Shown one piece after another: positions 32,301-41,044 of a stretch of 64,000 nt of DNA; positions within the stretch are counted from its first letter, which is position 1, and each line of letters begins with the position of its first letter. This DNA comes from Liolophura sinensis. Lineage: Eukaryota; Mollusca; Polyplacophora; Chitonida; Chitonidae. The notes beneath the pieces were generated by a model. It saw nothing but the letters and a program-made list of their open reading frames with translations. It did not search any database and had not been told where the DNA came from. A program made the translations under genes and the position numbers. The stretch is taken from the NCBI RefSeq assembly GCF_032854445.1, contig NC_088300.1, positions 47,652,984 to 47,716,983 on the forward strand, given 5' to 3'.

Positions 32301-35300
32301 CCTAGATGGACTCAAACATCAAGCTGAATAAGCATTCCCTCATGATGACTACGTTCCTAGATGGACTTTGTCTGAAGGGCTAGTCATGATGACTACATCT
32401 GTAGATGGACTTTGTTCATAGTACTTTGTATGAAAGGTTCCTTAGGATGACTGTAATCCTGGACGACCCTGTGCTTGTGTGTAAGGTGCTTGATTATGAG
32501 AATGGTGTAAGGTGGCTCTGGACACTTACCTGTCTATAGGGTTCCTCATGATGACTATCATCTTCGCATTCGGCAGTAAATGGTGGATGGAATGAATATT
32601 GGTCACTGATGGTTCATCAGATGTCAGGTTGTTTTGTGGTATGTAGCGCCAGTTGCTGTGATCCCACATCGTAGAAGCACTACAATCCACTTCGAACACA
32701 AAAGGTACATACAGCATTCTCAAAATCAGCTTTGGAATCTGACAAAATGAAAACTAATAACTTGTATCACTAAAACTCGCTTGCTCAACGTCAAACATTT
32801 GCACACCACTGCATCCGTCAATCATTTACTCATCACTGTATCCGTCAATCGTTTACTCATCACTGTATCCTTCAATCGTTTACTCATCACTGTATCCGTC
32901 AATCGTTTACTCATCACTGTATCCGTCAAATTATGACAAAATACATCCATCACACGTTTGTGACACTGCTTATGTGTACAACTGTCATGTATTTGTTTGC
33001 CCATGCTGTATTTTAGTACCCGCTATACCTACCAGTAATTTGGCCTCGTGCTTCCGTCATAACTGTAGAATAGTTGTTTGACCTTGCTGTATTCTACTAC
33101 ACGCTATACCTAATAGTTGTTAATTTTGGTATCGTTGTTCAGTCACAGCTGTTATTTAGTTGTTTGACCCTGCTGTATTTTAGTACTCGCGATACAACTA
33201 GTAATCTGATGTCGTTATCGTGTCACAACGGCCATGTAGTTGTTTGACACTGCTGTATTTTACTACTCGCTATACCTACTAGTAATTTGGTGTCAAGGTT
33301 CCGTCACAACTGTTATGTTGTTGTTTGACCCTGCTGTATTTTACTACTCGCTATACCTACTAGTTATCTGGTATCGTGGTTCCGTCACAACTGTAGTGTA
33401 GTTGTTTGACCCCGCTATCATCTGAGCTGCTCGTTGAAAACAACGCAGATAAGTTAGCATGCTTGCACCTGCCAGAACAAAAAATTTTCAATTTGAATTT
33501 AGTTGCTGGCATATTTTCACTTGTATGTCACTTACATAAACCATGCAAAAGATGTTAATAACAGTATCATGCAAAATCTCGCATGAGACGCAAAATCATG
33601 CAAAATCTCGCATGAGATGCAAAATCATGCAAAATCTCGCATGAGATGCAAAATCTCGCATGCTATTGATATCAAAACGTAAACGCTGACTATTTTTTGG
33701 AATTGTGTTCCAAAAATTAATTTTCCTCACACTCAGCAATATTTCATTTATGCGCCTGAAACTAATTCAGGATGTGGAGACCTGTTACAGTCAGTGGTTT
33801 AGTGAAGACAATCGATATTCTAGGCATGACGTTGAATTTATTTCAGTCGAATACAAATATAGGTAACTAATTTGAAGTGCAACTGTTCATAAAAGTGTGT
33901 ACATAGATATATAAAGATTAAAAGATTCCCTGGAACTTTCTACATTGTGTTACATTCCATCTGCAGTTTCAAACTTCATGTTATTTTCAAGGGAAATGAG
34001 TATGAATGTCCTTAGCGGTCTTTATATGGGATTCATCCCCAAATATTCTTCACAATGGAAGTAAATTCTAAGTCAATACTTGTCTTGAAAGCGGGGACTT
34101 CTATATCAACTGATATTTATCGAAAACCCATGGACACACAATCTTCAATTTAGTTCGAATCACGCGCGTCATACTTGAGAAAAAATCCCACATTCCCTTG
34201 CCATAAGAATCTGTACAACAGTATACGTAAAATCGAAACAAAATGAGAGATTAATAGAACTTAAATCATGTCTACGCAACAGGGGTTATCCGGAAGGATT
34301 AACTGACACATAGATTAGGGCCGCTCACTCATTCATTGATTGAACTAAGGGAACCCTCACAGAAAAAACCTGACGAGAAGGTAATTCCATTTGTTTCAAC
34401 AAATAACCCCATTAATAACAACATCTTCCCAATCACTGTGAATACCTTTCCCAGTCTAAATAACAGTGACAGGATGAAAGATATTCTAGCCCAATCTAAG
34501 GTTATTAATAGCACGCAACAGGCTCCAAGCCTCAAAAAAAATGTAAACTCGCGCTCATTTTTCAGAAAAATCCGTGACTCCATCGGTTTCTAAATGCAAT
34601 AAACCTAGATGTGGAGCATGTTAGAAGGATCAAGCTTTCAATTTGAGAGAGACGATTCGTTGTTTAATTTAAAATTTGACATGTGCTGCACTGTAAAAAA
34701 TGATGTATATGCACTTGTATGCATAGGGTGTGGCAGACAATATATTGGCCAAACCTCAGATCTCCCCTCCAGTTTGACATTGCATCGACAACATATTAAC
34801 AACGAAAAATATTGTCATCTTCCAGTCAGTAAGCACACATGCTCATGCGCATTGTCATTGACTCCTTCGTTTAAGGTCTTTCCATTTAATAAAGCATTAG
34901 ACGGAAATCAAGCCACCTTAGATGTAAAAGAAATTTTCTTCACAAAAAAATACAACCCATGTCTCAACTGTAGTCACCGGCCCTAATATTGTATCTCATA
35001 ATATGATGATGTACCACGTGCTTGTATAATTTATGTTGATTAATTTTTTCAAACAAGTTCATTTTTTAGTCATTGTATATATTACTCATTGGATATGTAC
35101 AAATATTGTGTCACAAATTATCCGCAGGGTCATCCGTTCGATATGTGCTGGAAGACATAATTTGACCTTGAAGTGTACCTTTCTTGTGTCTCATCTTGCA
35201 CCACCAATGGGGTTCTTTAGAACACGGTGGCTGTATCTGGGGATGCAGCGCTAGTCGACGGTACAGGTCCGTGGTACCACACTTAGGGAAGCCGGCTACG

Positions 35301-37351
35301 AAGAAATAGGGCAAGCAGCGGATCTCTCCTTTGAAGTTTCCGTCCACCTTATCATATCTGAACCTCGACACTCTTTCAATCCAACATGGGTTTTTAAAGT
35401 TTGGAAGAAAGGCAACAGGAGGCTGTGAACAGATAATGCATGTGGAATATTTTGAATAACCGCTTGTCTTGTTTTTTGTTGTCAGGATACTGACATCTTT
35501 CAGATCATTCACTCTTTGCTAATATCCAGTGATGTATAAACTAGGTATAAAAGCAGTGGTAAATACAAATGAATGATCTTACTGACTTGCATGACATGAA
35601 TGGCGAGTCTGATAAGCAGCGCAAAAATAAAATATGTTTACTTGTTCTTGACGTTACGCTCTAAGAATTATTTTACATATGATGGTTGTCAGTTTTATAG
35701 ACGGAGGAAATCGGAGTGGTAAGGATAAACCACCGATCTTACGCAAGATACTGACGAACATTCCCACGTGTGACACAAATGCACGCTAAAAAAAGTCACC
35801 GTCCAATGATAGGACTGAACCAGTATTTAACACAGAAATGATGAACTTAGGCAACGATTCAACCAAATTTCTTCAGTGTTTAGTGTTTGCCCATTTCACC
35901 CCCTATAAGCAATACGGAGATATGGATATGACAAAAAAAGGGTTTATTTGATTCATGTTTTACGCAATATTAGTCTTTCTCACTTTTTCATTGATCATGG
36001 TTGGGTTTACTGTGAAAGAATCGGGACGAACTCCCTGCGAACTTTTTCACAAACTTTCCGTAGCCGTGTTATTTCTGTTTGTCAACTGAGAGACATTTAG
36101 CCAACTATCGTAATTAGGCCGTACTCCAGAATATTTCACTTATACGACGGCGGCCTTCAAATTATTTGACAGCGATGCTGGTGATGTTGTTGTTAAAAAG
36201 TTAAAAGTAGTTAAAATATTTTAAATAAATACGCCTTAAGTCCATAAGAACTATATTTTAAGTTATTTTCGAATTTTAACTAATTTAATTGCTGGCTTTA
36301 AAAAGCTAGGTTTTACTGTTTGTTCTGATTTTAGATTTTATCATTGTCATCTCAAAGACAAATATAACCTTCTTATAACTTATCCCCACCACGATACAGC
36401 TAAACTACTGTCAATGTGGAGTTAAACTTGAATGATTCATTCAATCATTCATTCATTCATTCAATAGTAACCCTATCAAAAATATTGATTTCAGTTCTCA
36501 GCTCATTTACATATATTTTTCAAAGCAAACAAATGCAATCTTTCCTGTCAAACGATTTCAAACCAAATAAATGCATTCTTTCCTTCCAAACGCCTGAACT
36601 TAAATACATCATGCAAAATATAGGACATGCCATTATATCAATTGCACAAATTACGTAAAAGTCGCTCTGAATGTTTTCAAAGCAAACAAATGCAATCTTT
36701 CCTTTCAAACGATTTCAAACCAAACAAATGCATTTTTTCCTTTCGAAAACCTAAACTTAAAAATATCATGCAATAAATAGAGTGTGCCATTATATCAATT
36801 ACACAAATTACATAAAATTCGCTCTGAACTCTGAACAAACAAAAAATTAATGTTTCATACATTTAATACAATAAGTTTTTTAATACTCTCTGCAAATAAA
36901 TAACAAATAAATACATACATAAATAAATACACATATAAATGAGTAAATGAATAAATAAATAAATAAATTTAACCAATCTTGAGCGTACCTTTGCTAGAAT
37001 GTCGGTAAAGCCTCGTCGGGGAATATCAACAAATGTTTCTTTGTATGTCTTTTCCGTGTGCACCAAATAGGGTTTGATTTTAGTGTCGTAGGTCATATTT
37101 ACATCTGAATTCCTCACAAACTGTTCCGCTGAAGATCCTGATACTTGATGATCGTCATCAAACGAACGTCCAAGAGTGGAGTTAGAATTATTTCTCACAA
37201 AGCTGTGCTTCCACCCATTTGAGATTTTATCACTAAGCTTAGGGATCTGTTCTGGAATCGTCAAGTTTAAACCAAGGATTGCGATGACCTGAATGAACAC
37301 TAATAACAAGAGAAATCCAAACATAAACAGCCAAAATTTCCTTTTACACAT
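23155..37351 (-). CDS. CHST15-like carbohydrate sulfotransferase, copy C (seven exons)
   Basis: The joined exons 36,989-37,351, 35,179-35,422, 33,361-33,468, 32,530-32,689, 31,154-31,307, 30,382-30,529 and 23,155-23,336 total 1,359 nt, an open frame of 452 aa. The signal anchor is at residues 6-28 (FWLFMFGFLLLLVFIQVIAI). The stem has NNSNST and NMT sequons. The catalytic domain has FPKCGTTDLY (about 166-175), KEPHWW, SASTMWD, MRNPIDRLYSDY (Arg287 and Ser295 in the 3'-phosphate motif), PRDQFLFLQSEDY and MLPETRALLEKFYSPWNKRL. It is predicted to be a Golgi type II enzyme using PAPS, of the GalNAc4S-6ST type; substrate specificity is inferred. It is shorter than vertebrate CHST15 (about 560 aa), mainly in the stem. 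Intron 5 is 7 kb against 1.1 kb in copy B because of inserted repeats. The start is the Met at 37,351, shared with copies A and B. Confidence 0.85.
23340..24885. other. Copy C intron 5, distal part, nothing recognised
   Basis: No exon, array or SINE is supported here. Near 24,720-24,790 GGCGAAAAAGGC and TTTCGCCTTTTCAGGC form a loose inverted pair that may belong to the element described at 24,890. Confidence 0.35.
24890..25490. repeat. 20-bp minisatellite, left arm of an inverted pair
   Basis: About 23 units of 20 bp (CATCTCCCAAACCGAATAAG and variants), with a ~120-bp higher-order block seen twice at about 25,250-25,370 and 25,375-25,465. The leading segment GTTCGAAACCATGGAAGGCG at about 24,932 recurs inverted near 28,100. 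Several long minus-strand frames follow from the repeat. Confidence 0.9.
25500..26530. other. Spacer between inverted arrays
   Basis: No coding domain was seen. A TCTTCAGCAGATGCT word at 26,031 recurs at 27,584 next to the right-hand array. Confidence 0.35.
26533..26772 (+). mobile_element. SINE family 2, 5'-truncated, fused to a family 1 copy
   Basis: Starts inside the head (CCTGGGTCGAGTCACACCTA), continues through GTCGTCTCAGTGAAGCAACA and GGTGGAAATCCGCCCTGCAA, and stops at about 26,772 where family 1 sequence begins without a gap. Confidence 0.8.
26774..26945 (+). mobile_element. SINE family 1, head-less 3' part
   Basis: GATGGCCTCCTCTCCGGCCG, then CTGCGGATGGTCGGGGGTTT, CAGGTTTCCTCCCACCGTAA, and GTATAAGTGAAATATTCTTG to ATAAATAAATAAAT. 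It directly follows a family 2 fragment in the same orientation. Confidence 0.85.
27590..28150. repeat. 20-bp minisatellite, right (inverted) arm
   Basis: Units such as CTTGTTTGGTTTGGGAGATG are the reverse complement of the left array. The outer segment (GTATTCGCCTTCCATACGAA, about 28,100-28,119) is the inverse of the left arm's outer segment. A family 2 SINE splits it (27,668-27,994). Confidence 0.8.
27668..27994 (-). mobile_element. SINE family 2, full length
   Basis: On the minus strand it begins with the best-preserved tRNA-like head of this family in the window (GGCCCCGATAGCTCAGTTGG, GTAGAGCGTCAGCTTCGTGG), continues through the body and ends in the tail at 27,668. It sits in the 20-bp array. 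TTGTTTGGTTTGAG flanks both sides, but since that is also the array unit the target-site duplication cannot be proven. Confidence 0.88.
28155..29690. other. Copy C intron 5, middle part
   Basis: No repeat class recognised. A 102-aa minus-strand open frame at 28,513-28,821 has no known motif and no upstream support. A degenerate tRNA-like stretch (GCGGTAGCTCGCTGAGACTC, 29,633-29,652) may be a SINE head. Confidence 0.35.
29705..30245. repeat. 17-bp minisatellite
   Basis: About 31 units of GGTCAGGGAGCTTGTTA; GGAAGCTTG is the main variant and occasional units lack three bases (GAGCTGTTA). It lies about 140 bp past the donor of copy C exon 5. Confidence 0.95.
30382..30529 (-). CDS. Copy C exon 5
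   Basis: 148 nt, phase 0 in and 1 out. The acceptor is TGTGTTTTAG|GTTCGT and the donor GGACCTCG|GTATGTAT. It encodes VRLYIGVYSVYIEDWFQLYP, RDQFLFLQSEDYGANVTKSI and LNVFSFLDL, almost identical to copy B. Such high similarity against diverged introns fits purifying selection or gene conversion. Confidence 0.9.
30797..30967 (-). mobile_element. SINE family 1, degenerate
   Basis: GTTAAGAATATTTCGTTTAT, then GGAAACTGGGCAGAGATCCC, CCGGAGAGGAGGCCATCATG and GTGTGCCACACTAGCACGG follow the order of the inverted family 1 body with many changes. Confidence 0.6.
31154..31307 (-). CDS. Copy C exon 4
   Basis: 154 nt, phase 2 in and 0 out. The acceptor is GTTTCTTCAG|GTTG and the donor GCTAGAG|GTAAAAAC. It encodes LYSDYLFFQTNLGASNFHQK, later TRTTRACVYDSQIVGGLE. 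Confidence 0.9.
31565..32420. repeat. 55-bp minisatellite in copy C intron 3
   Basis: About ten units of 55 bp (TCCTAGATGGACTTAAACAT, CAAGCTGAATAAGTATTCCC, TCATGATGACGACAT), interrupted by a SINE at 31,743-32,018. It has the same period and intron position as the 55-bp array of copy B. Both share TTCCTCATGATGAC with the end of exon 3. Confidence 0.92.
31743..32018 (-). mobile_element. SINE family 1, full length inside the 55-bp array
   Basis: Runs on the minus strand from the head (complement of GGAGCCACGGAGGTCCCC) to the tail (TTATTTATTTATTTATTTG at its left end). Flanked by GACGACGTTTCTAG and GACGACGTTCCTAG, which are also the array unit, so the insertion postdates array formation. Confidence 0.88.
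32530..32689 (-). CDS. Copy C exon 3: SAST motif and 3'-phosphate segment
   Basis: 160 nt, phase 1 in and 2 out. The acceptor is TGTGTTCGAAG|TGGATT and the donor ATAGACAG|GTAAGTG. It encodes DCSASTMWDHSNWRYIPQNN, then HHLLPNAKMIVIMRNPIDR. Confidence 0.9.
32800..32935. repeat. 27-bp minisatellite
   Basis: About five units of TCGTTTACTCATCACTGTAT plus CCGTCAA in the intron between exons 2b and 3 of copy C. Confidence 0.9.
33000..33420. repeat. ~81-bp minisatellite made from the copy C exon 2b end
   Basis: About five diverged units (TAGTTGTTTGACCCTGCTGT, ATTTTACTACTCGCTATACC, TACTAGTAATTTGGTGTC) end in exon 2b itself. It is the counterpart of the 9.44-10.3 kb array in copy B, with fewer and more diverged units. 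Confidence 0.88.
33361..33468 (-). CDS. Copy C exon 2b (3' boundary uncertain)
   Basis: 108 nt, the same length and phase as copy B exon 2b. The acceptor is GTTCTGGCAG|GTGCAAGC. It encodes GASMLTYLRCFQRAAQMIAG, then SNNYTTVV. The donor is placed at ATAACTA|GTAGGTATAG. Conservation of an open 108-nt block with matching acceptor and phase in both paralogues supports a real exon. Confidence 0.6.
33555..33668. repeat. Short tandem repeat, ~29 bp
   Basis: Three to four units of CATGCAAAATCTCGCATGAG plus ATGCAAAAT. The word TCTCGCATGAGA is palindromic. Confidence 0.85.
34060..34986 (+). mobile_element. Penelope-like retroelement, decayed 3' part with GIY-YIG domain
   Basis: Fragments in order fit the end of a Penelope-like element. 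A reverse-transcriptase thumb-like stretch TSISTDIYRKPMDTQ (about 34,098-34,142) comes first. LIELKSCLRNRGYPEGLTDT (about 34,251-34,310) follows, ending in a stop. A Cys motif KCNKPRCGAC (about 34,592-34,621) is followed by TAG and a frameshift. Last is a GIY-YIG nuclease-like domain with VYALVCIGCGRQYIGQTS and later PVSKHTC (34,711-34,842), ending at a stop at 34,986. In this family the RT copies the RNA and the GIY-YIG endonuclease nicks the target. Stops and frame changes show it is inactive. It lies in copy C intron 2, opposite in strand to the gene. Open frames are 34,336-34,593 and 34,609-34,986. Confidence 0.75.
35179..35422 (-). CDS. Copy C exon 2: PAPS 5'-phosphosulfate loop
   Basis: 244 nt, phase 0 in and 1 out. 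The acceptor is CTGTTCACAG|CCTCC and the donor ACAAGAAAG|GTACAC. It encodes PPVAFLPNFKNPCWIERVSR, later GEIRCLPYFFVAGFPKCGTT and DLYRRLALHPQIQPPCSKEP, then HWWCKMRHKK. Confidence 0.9.
35430..36510. other. Copy C intron 1, nothing coding
   Basis: Contains only a 39-bp SINE family 1 scrap on the minus strand (36,118-36,156, CCGTACTCCAGAATATTTCA) and an ATTC microsatellite near 36,433-36,465. Confidence 0.5.
36515..36830. repeat. Direct duplication of ~158 bp
   Basis: 36,515-36,668 and 36,675-36,828 share TTTTCAAAGCAAACAAATGC, AAACGATTTCAAACC, ACTTAAA.ATATCATGCAA and the run to CACAAATTACxTAAAA. It lies in intron 1 of copy C, close to exon 1. Confidence 0.85.
36989..37351 (-). CDS. Copy C exon 1: signal anchor and stem
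   Basis: 121 codons with donor CTAGCAAAG|GTACGC, phase 0. They encode MCKRKFWLFMFGFLLLLVFI..., then a stem ending VHTEKTYKETFVDIPRRGFT plus DILAK. An in-frame ATG lies 45 nt upstream (37,396), but only the Met at 37,351 is shared by all three copies. Confidence 0.85.
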
Positions 37352-37734
37352 GGTTTCTGCTAGAAAGTCTCGGGTCTTATCTCCTCCAACATACATAACC
37401 TCTCCACACGGAAACTCTATTGGGGTAAATTAAAACATAATTTGGGCAAAAACAAACGCAGAGTTTACGTGCTTTTTGTTTTAACTGTTCTAACTGTTTA
37501 ACGTCTCTCAGTGCCAGTTCCCGTTAACACCAGTTTGTCAGTGACCACCTCGTCCTCACGAGCGAAGTGCCATCCTGACGTCTTCGTTCGTCACCTGAAA
37601 CAGATTAGTGTATGTTGGAATGATCAAAATATCACAACTGTGTGTTCATATTTTCATGCTTTAACATGTATGTGTGTTTTAACACGATGTACCATGTGTA
37701 CAAAAATTGGTTTCTCAAGACTCACCCAATATCT

Positions 37735-38270
37735 GCATGGCAGCCTGTTTGTGACCAAGACTAGCCCAATGCCTTCATGGCAGATTGTCTGGCTCAATAC
37801 TGGCCCAGTGTCTGCATGAGAGATTGTCTGGCTCAGTACTGGTCCAGTACCTGCATGGCAAATTGTCCGGCTCAATCCTGGCCAAGTACCTGCATGACAC
37901 ATTGTCTGACTCAATACTGGCCCGGTGCCTGCATGACAGATTGCGTGGCTCAATACTGGCCAAGTACCTGCATGACAGATTGTCTGACTCAATACAGGCC
38001 CAGTGCCTGCATGACAGATTGTCCGGCTCAATACTGGCCAAGTGCCTGCATGACAGATTTTCTGGCTCAATACTGGCCCAATACCTGGATGGTGGATTGT
38101 CTGAGCAGTGCAGATTGTCTGGCTCAATAGTGGCCCAGTGCCTATATGACAGATTGTTTGTGATCAAGACTAGCACATTGCCTGCATGGCAGATTGTCTT
38201 GCTTAATACTGGCCCAGTGACAATATGGCAGATTGTCTGACTCAAAACTGGCCCAGTACCAGCACTGCAG
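37735..38270. repeat. 39-bp minisatellite upstream of copy C
   Basis: About 13 units of 39 bp, near TGCCTGCATGACAGATTGTC plus TGGCTCAATACTGGCCCAG. The 13-codon period gives open frames in several registers on both strands. It begins 0.4 kb upstream of copy C exon 1. An ungapped comparison with the 39-bp unit upstream of copy B matches at about half of the positions, including CATGA and GATTGTC. Confidence 0.95.
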
Positions 38271-38274
38271 ATTT

Positions 38275-40250
38275 TACTGCAGAGTCAAGACAGTTATGGG
38301 TGTAATCTGCCATTGCCTACATAACAGATTGTCTGAGGCATTGCTTGCATGTAGAAATGTCTGAGTAGGACTGTGTGCTTGAGAACTGACTCCTTGTCTG
38401 CATGGCGAATTGGTTTGGCTGAGGACTTCATTTTCTGCATGGTGCATTGTCTTACAGAACACTGATTATCGGATTTTAGAACTCATTGTCAAAAAAGAAA
38501 AAAAGAAAAAGATAAGCTGGCAATAAACGATATAAATAAACGAAGTACTGTACTAAATTTTTAATTCTTCTGGAATAATCCCATGTGTAAATTCACACCC
38601 GATTAGTGTTTTTATATAAGACTACATGCAATCCTTACCCAGCTGCTCCCAGGCAATAACAAAAGATAAAAATTAATCGATGTTAAAATAAATGTTGACC
38701 TTAGCTAGGTACACGAACATGGTTTTAAATCCCTATGTAACAGCATGTTAGTAAAAAAAGGTGCTGACGCAGCTGCGAATACTGAAGGCTGTACATGTAT
38801 ATAGTATGATGATGGTATTTGTTTAGTTCACAATAATACACGATGTTTCATTGTCACGTTTGATGAAAATGCAGACAAATATTTGTGATTATTATGAAAT
38901 AAAACAGGTGAAGGAGGTTTGTTGATTTTTGAAGTTGCAACAAATGGTGTTTTTTTGATGAGAGGTACATATAGGATTAACACTACCTTAATTTCATGAC
39001 GATATTTTTTCTTTAACTGCGTTGTTTAGTGTCTGTAATGTATGAATAATGGTAATAATTCTTTACACGTAAGAACTTTTGCGGTTGGCAATTCTGTCGG
39101 ATTTTGTCTGGCGTATATACACATTGTCAGTGTTTTCATTATAATATAAAAATTTGTACATATTTATCGTGTCGCACAAATCTTTTATATAGTTCCCTCA
39201 GTTAATAACACGTCAACAGAAGGGTGGACGACTTACGGAAAAAGTCTGTAACATGACGATAGTTATCTATGTTGTGTATAGACGTTTGTGGTTATTTCAG
39301 TAAGATACGATCAGCGGAAAGTGTCTACTGTTTTTCTTTTGTTATGTGAATATCTGGTTACCGGAGATAAGTGTAAAATCTGGTATATAAAGGGTGCCAA
39401 AATAGAAATAGCATTATTTTCACATGACAAATCTGCTTTAGTTCAGATAAGGTAGTTAGTTCAGTGGGCTTTCATTTTCATCAAATTTATACAATGAGAA
39501 AGTATGCGTGGCAGTAATCATAAAATAAGGAATGAGCGAGGATACCATGTAAGAAGTGAAGGTTCCTCTCACCATCTACATCGTGTCCCTACCCTGTGCT
39601 ACATATGTCACAGTTTCTCTTTGTTTACACAAAGAGGTCCAAATCGCACAAAAAACACAGGCAAGTATGATATATGTATAACATAACAGTTTCTAGCCTA
39701 ACAGGGAATAACATAATCCATCCGGACATCAGTAAGATGCTCAGTCAATTGAACAGAATTGTTTTAAACTGCAGTAGCAATGCAGTGTTTTTTATTTTAA
39801 ATTTATTTCATAATTTCTTTATTTATGAAATTAGTAGTTTGACAGTAAAGAATATTTCATGTATACGGCAGGGGTCGTATTCATAAATTGAAAAGGATGT
39901 TATACGTTATGGCTCCTCCGTCCATCAAGCGAAGTTCTTGAGCAAAGCCTCAAACACCGATTAAATAAATAAATAGATCTAAAGCCAAAGAAAAACTATA
40001 GGCAACGACCTCTTCATATTCGAATTTTACACGCTGGCCCATGATAAAGTTCTCAATTAATAAGAAGGTGTAGGCCATACACTCTATTGATTTACTGTGG
40101 ATTGGCCGACACATCTGTGACCAAACATCACTGTTAGCTCATATCGATTACATTGATCTGACATTGTCAGTAATAGCCCATGTTTAATTAAGTGTTGTCA
40201 GGCGCAGAACCCCTGTACAGCTAGCCAGGGATACATCTTGTCATAATGCG
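38275..40250. other. Intergenic, mostly unclassified
   Basis: No gene is supported. Around 39,848-39,985 a minus-strand SINE family 1 tail piece (AGAATATTTCATGTATACGG) is followed by a plus-strand one (GTTCTTGAGCAAAGCCTCAA, ACACCGATTAAATAAATA). Confidence 0.45.
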
Positions 40251-40717
40251 GTACTTACATTTCTATTATATAAGAGTGATTCTCAGAAGCAATATAGATA
40301 GATATATTGTATTCTTTCAAAAAATGATTCTCTTAAGTTTAAAAGAAAATCAGCTGTCTGTGTGATGCTAGAATGTATTCTGTTGTTGCAGAAAAATCTT
40401 CTGTTAAATATAACACATATTCTACCGAAAGATTCTATCCGACTAACAGGATGCTATGTTGAGTGTGACAGATTATTGTGTTATAAGAAGAAAATACAAT
40501 TAAACATCAGTCAGACAAGAGACTTTCTGTTAAAATTATCAGATTAATTTTTTCAGTGTATGGGAGACCTGTTCCAAATTCATGACGTTTGGTTACAACT
40601 GAAATTTGAGAGTCTTATAGACTTCTTAAATCAGTAACAACACAAAGACTTCTTGATTAGTACCTTCTAACGTTGAATGCTTACTCAATGTACAAAAATC
40701 AGCTAGAATTAACAGTG

Positions 40718-41010
40718 TTTTTTCTTGATAGGAGTTAATATATTTCTGCTGATAACGTGCGAAGAAAAAAAAAGAATAAGAAAAATTCTGATGAAATGAT
40801 CATATATTCCTGAAGATATTATGGTATGCAATTTTATCAAAATTATTCTAAAACATTTTATGTATCTCCTTTTTTTCTTGATAGAAAGAAAGGGCTATAT
40901 TCCTGCTTATTACTTGCGATTGCCGAGATCAGAAATGTTCTATTATCTGATGAAAAGATTACATATTCCAGAGAAGAGTTTGGTATTCAAATTTATCAAA
41001 ATTATTCTAA
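40718..41010. repeat. Tandem duplication of ~150 bp
   Basis: Two blocks each run from TTTTTTCTTGATAG through TATATT.CTGCT, then ATTCTGATGAAA or ATTATCTGATGAAAAG, to CAAATTTATCAAAATTATTC. In part the same frame is open in both. Confidence 0.75.
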
Positions 41011-41044
41011 TCCATTCAACTACTCGTGTGTAAAATAGTTTAAA

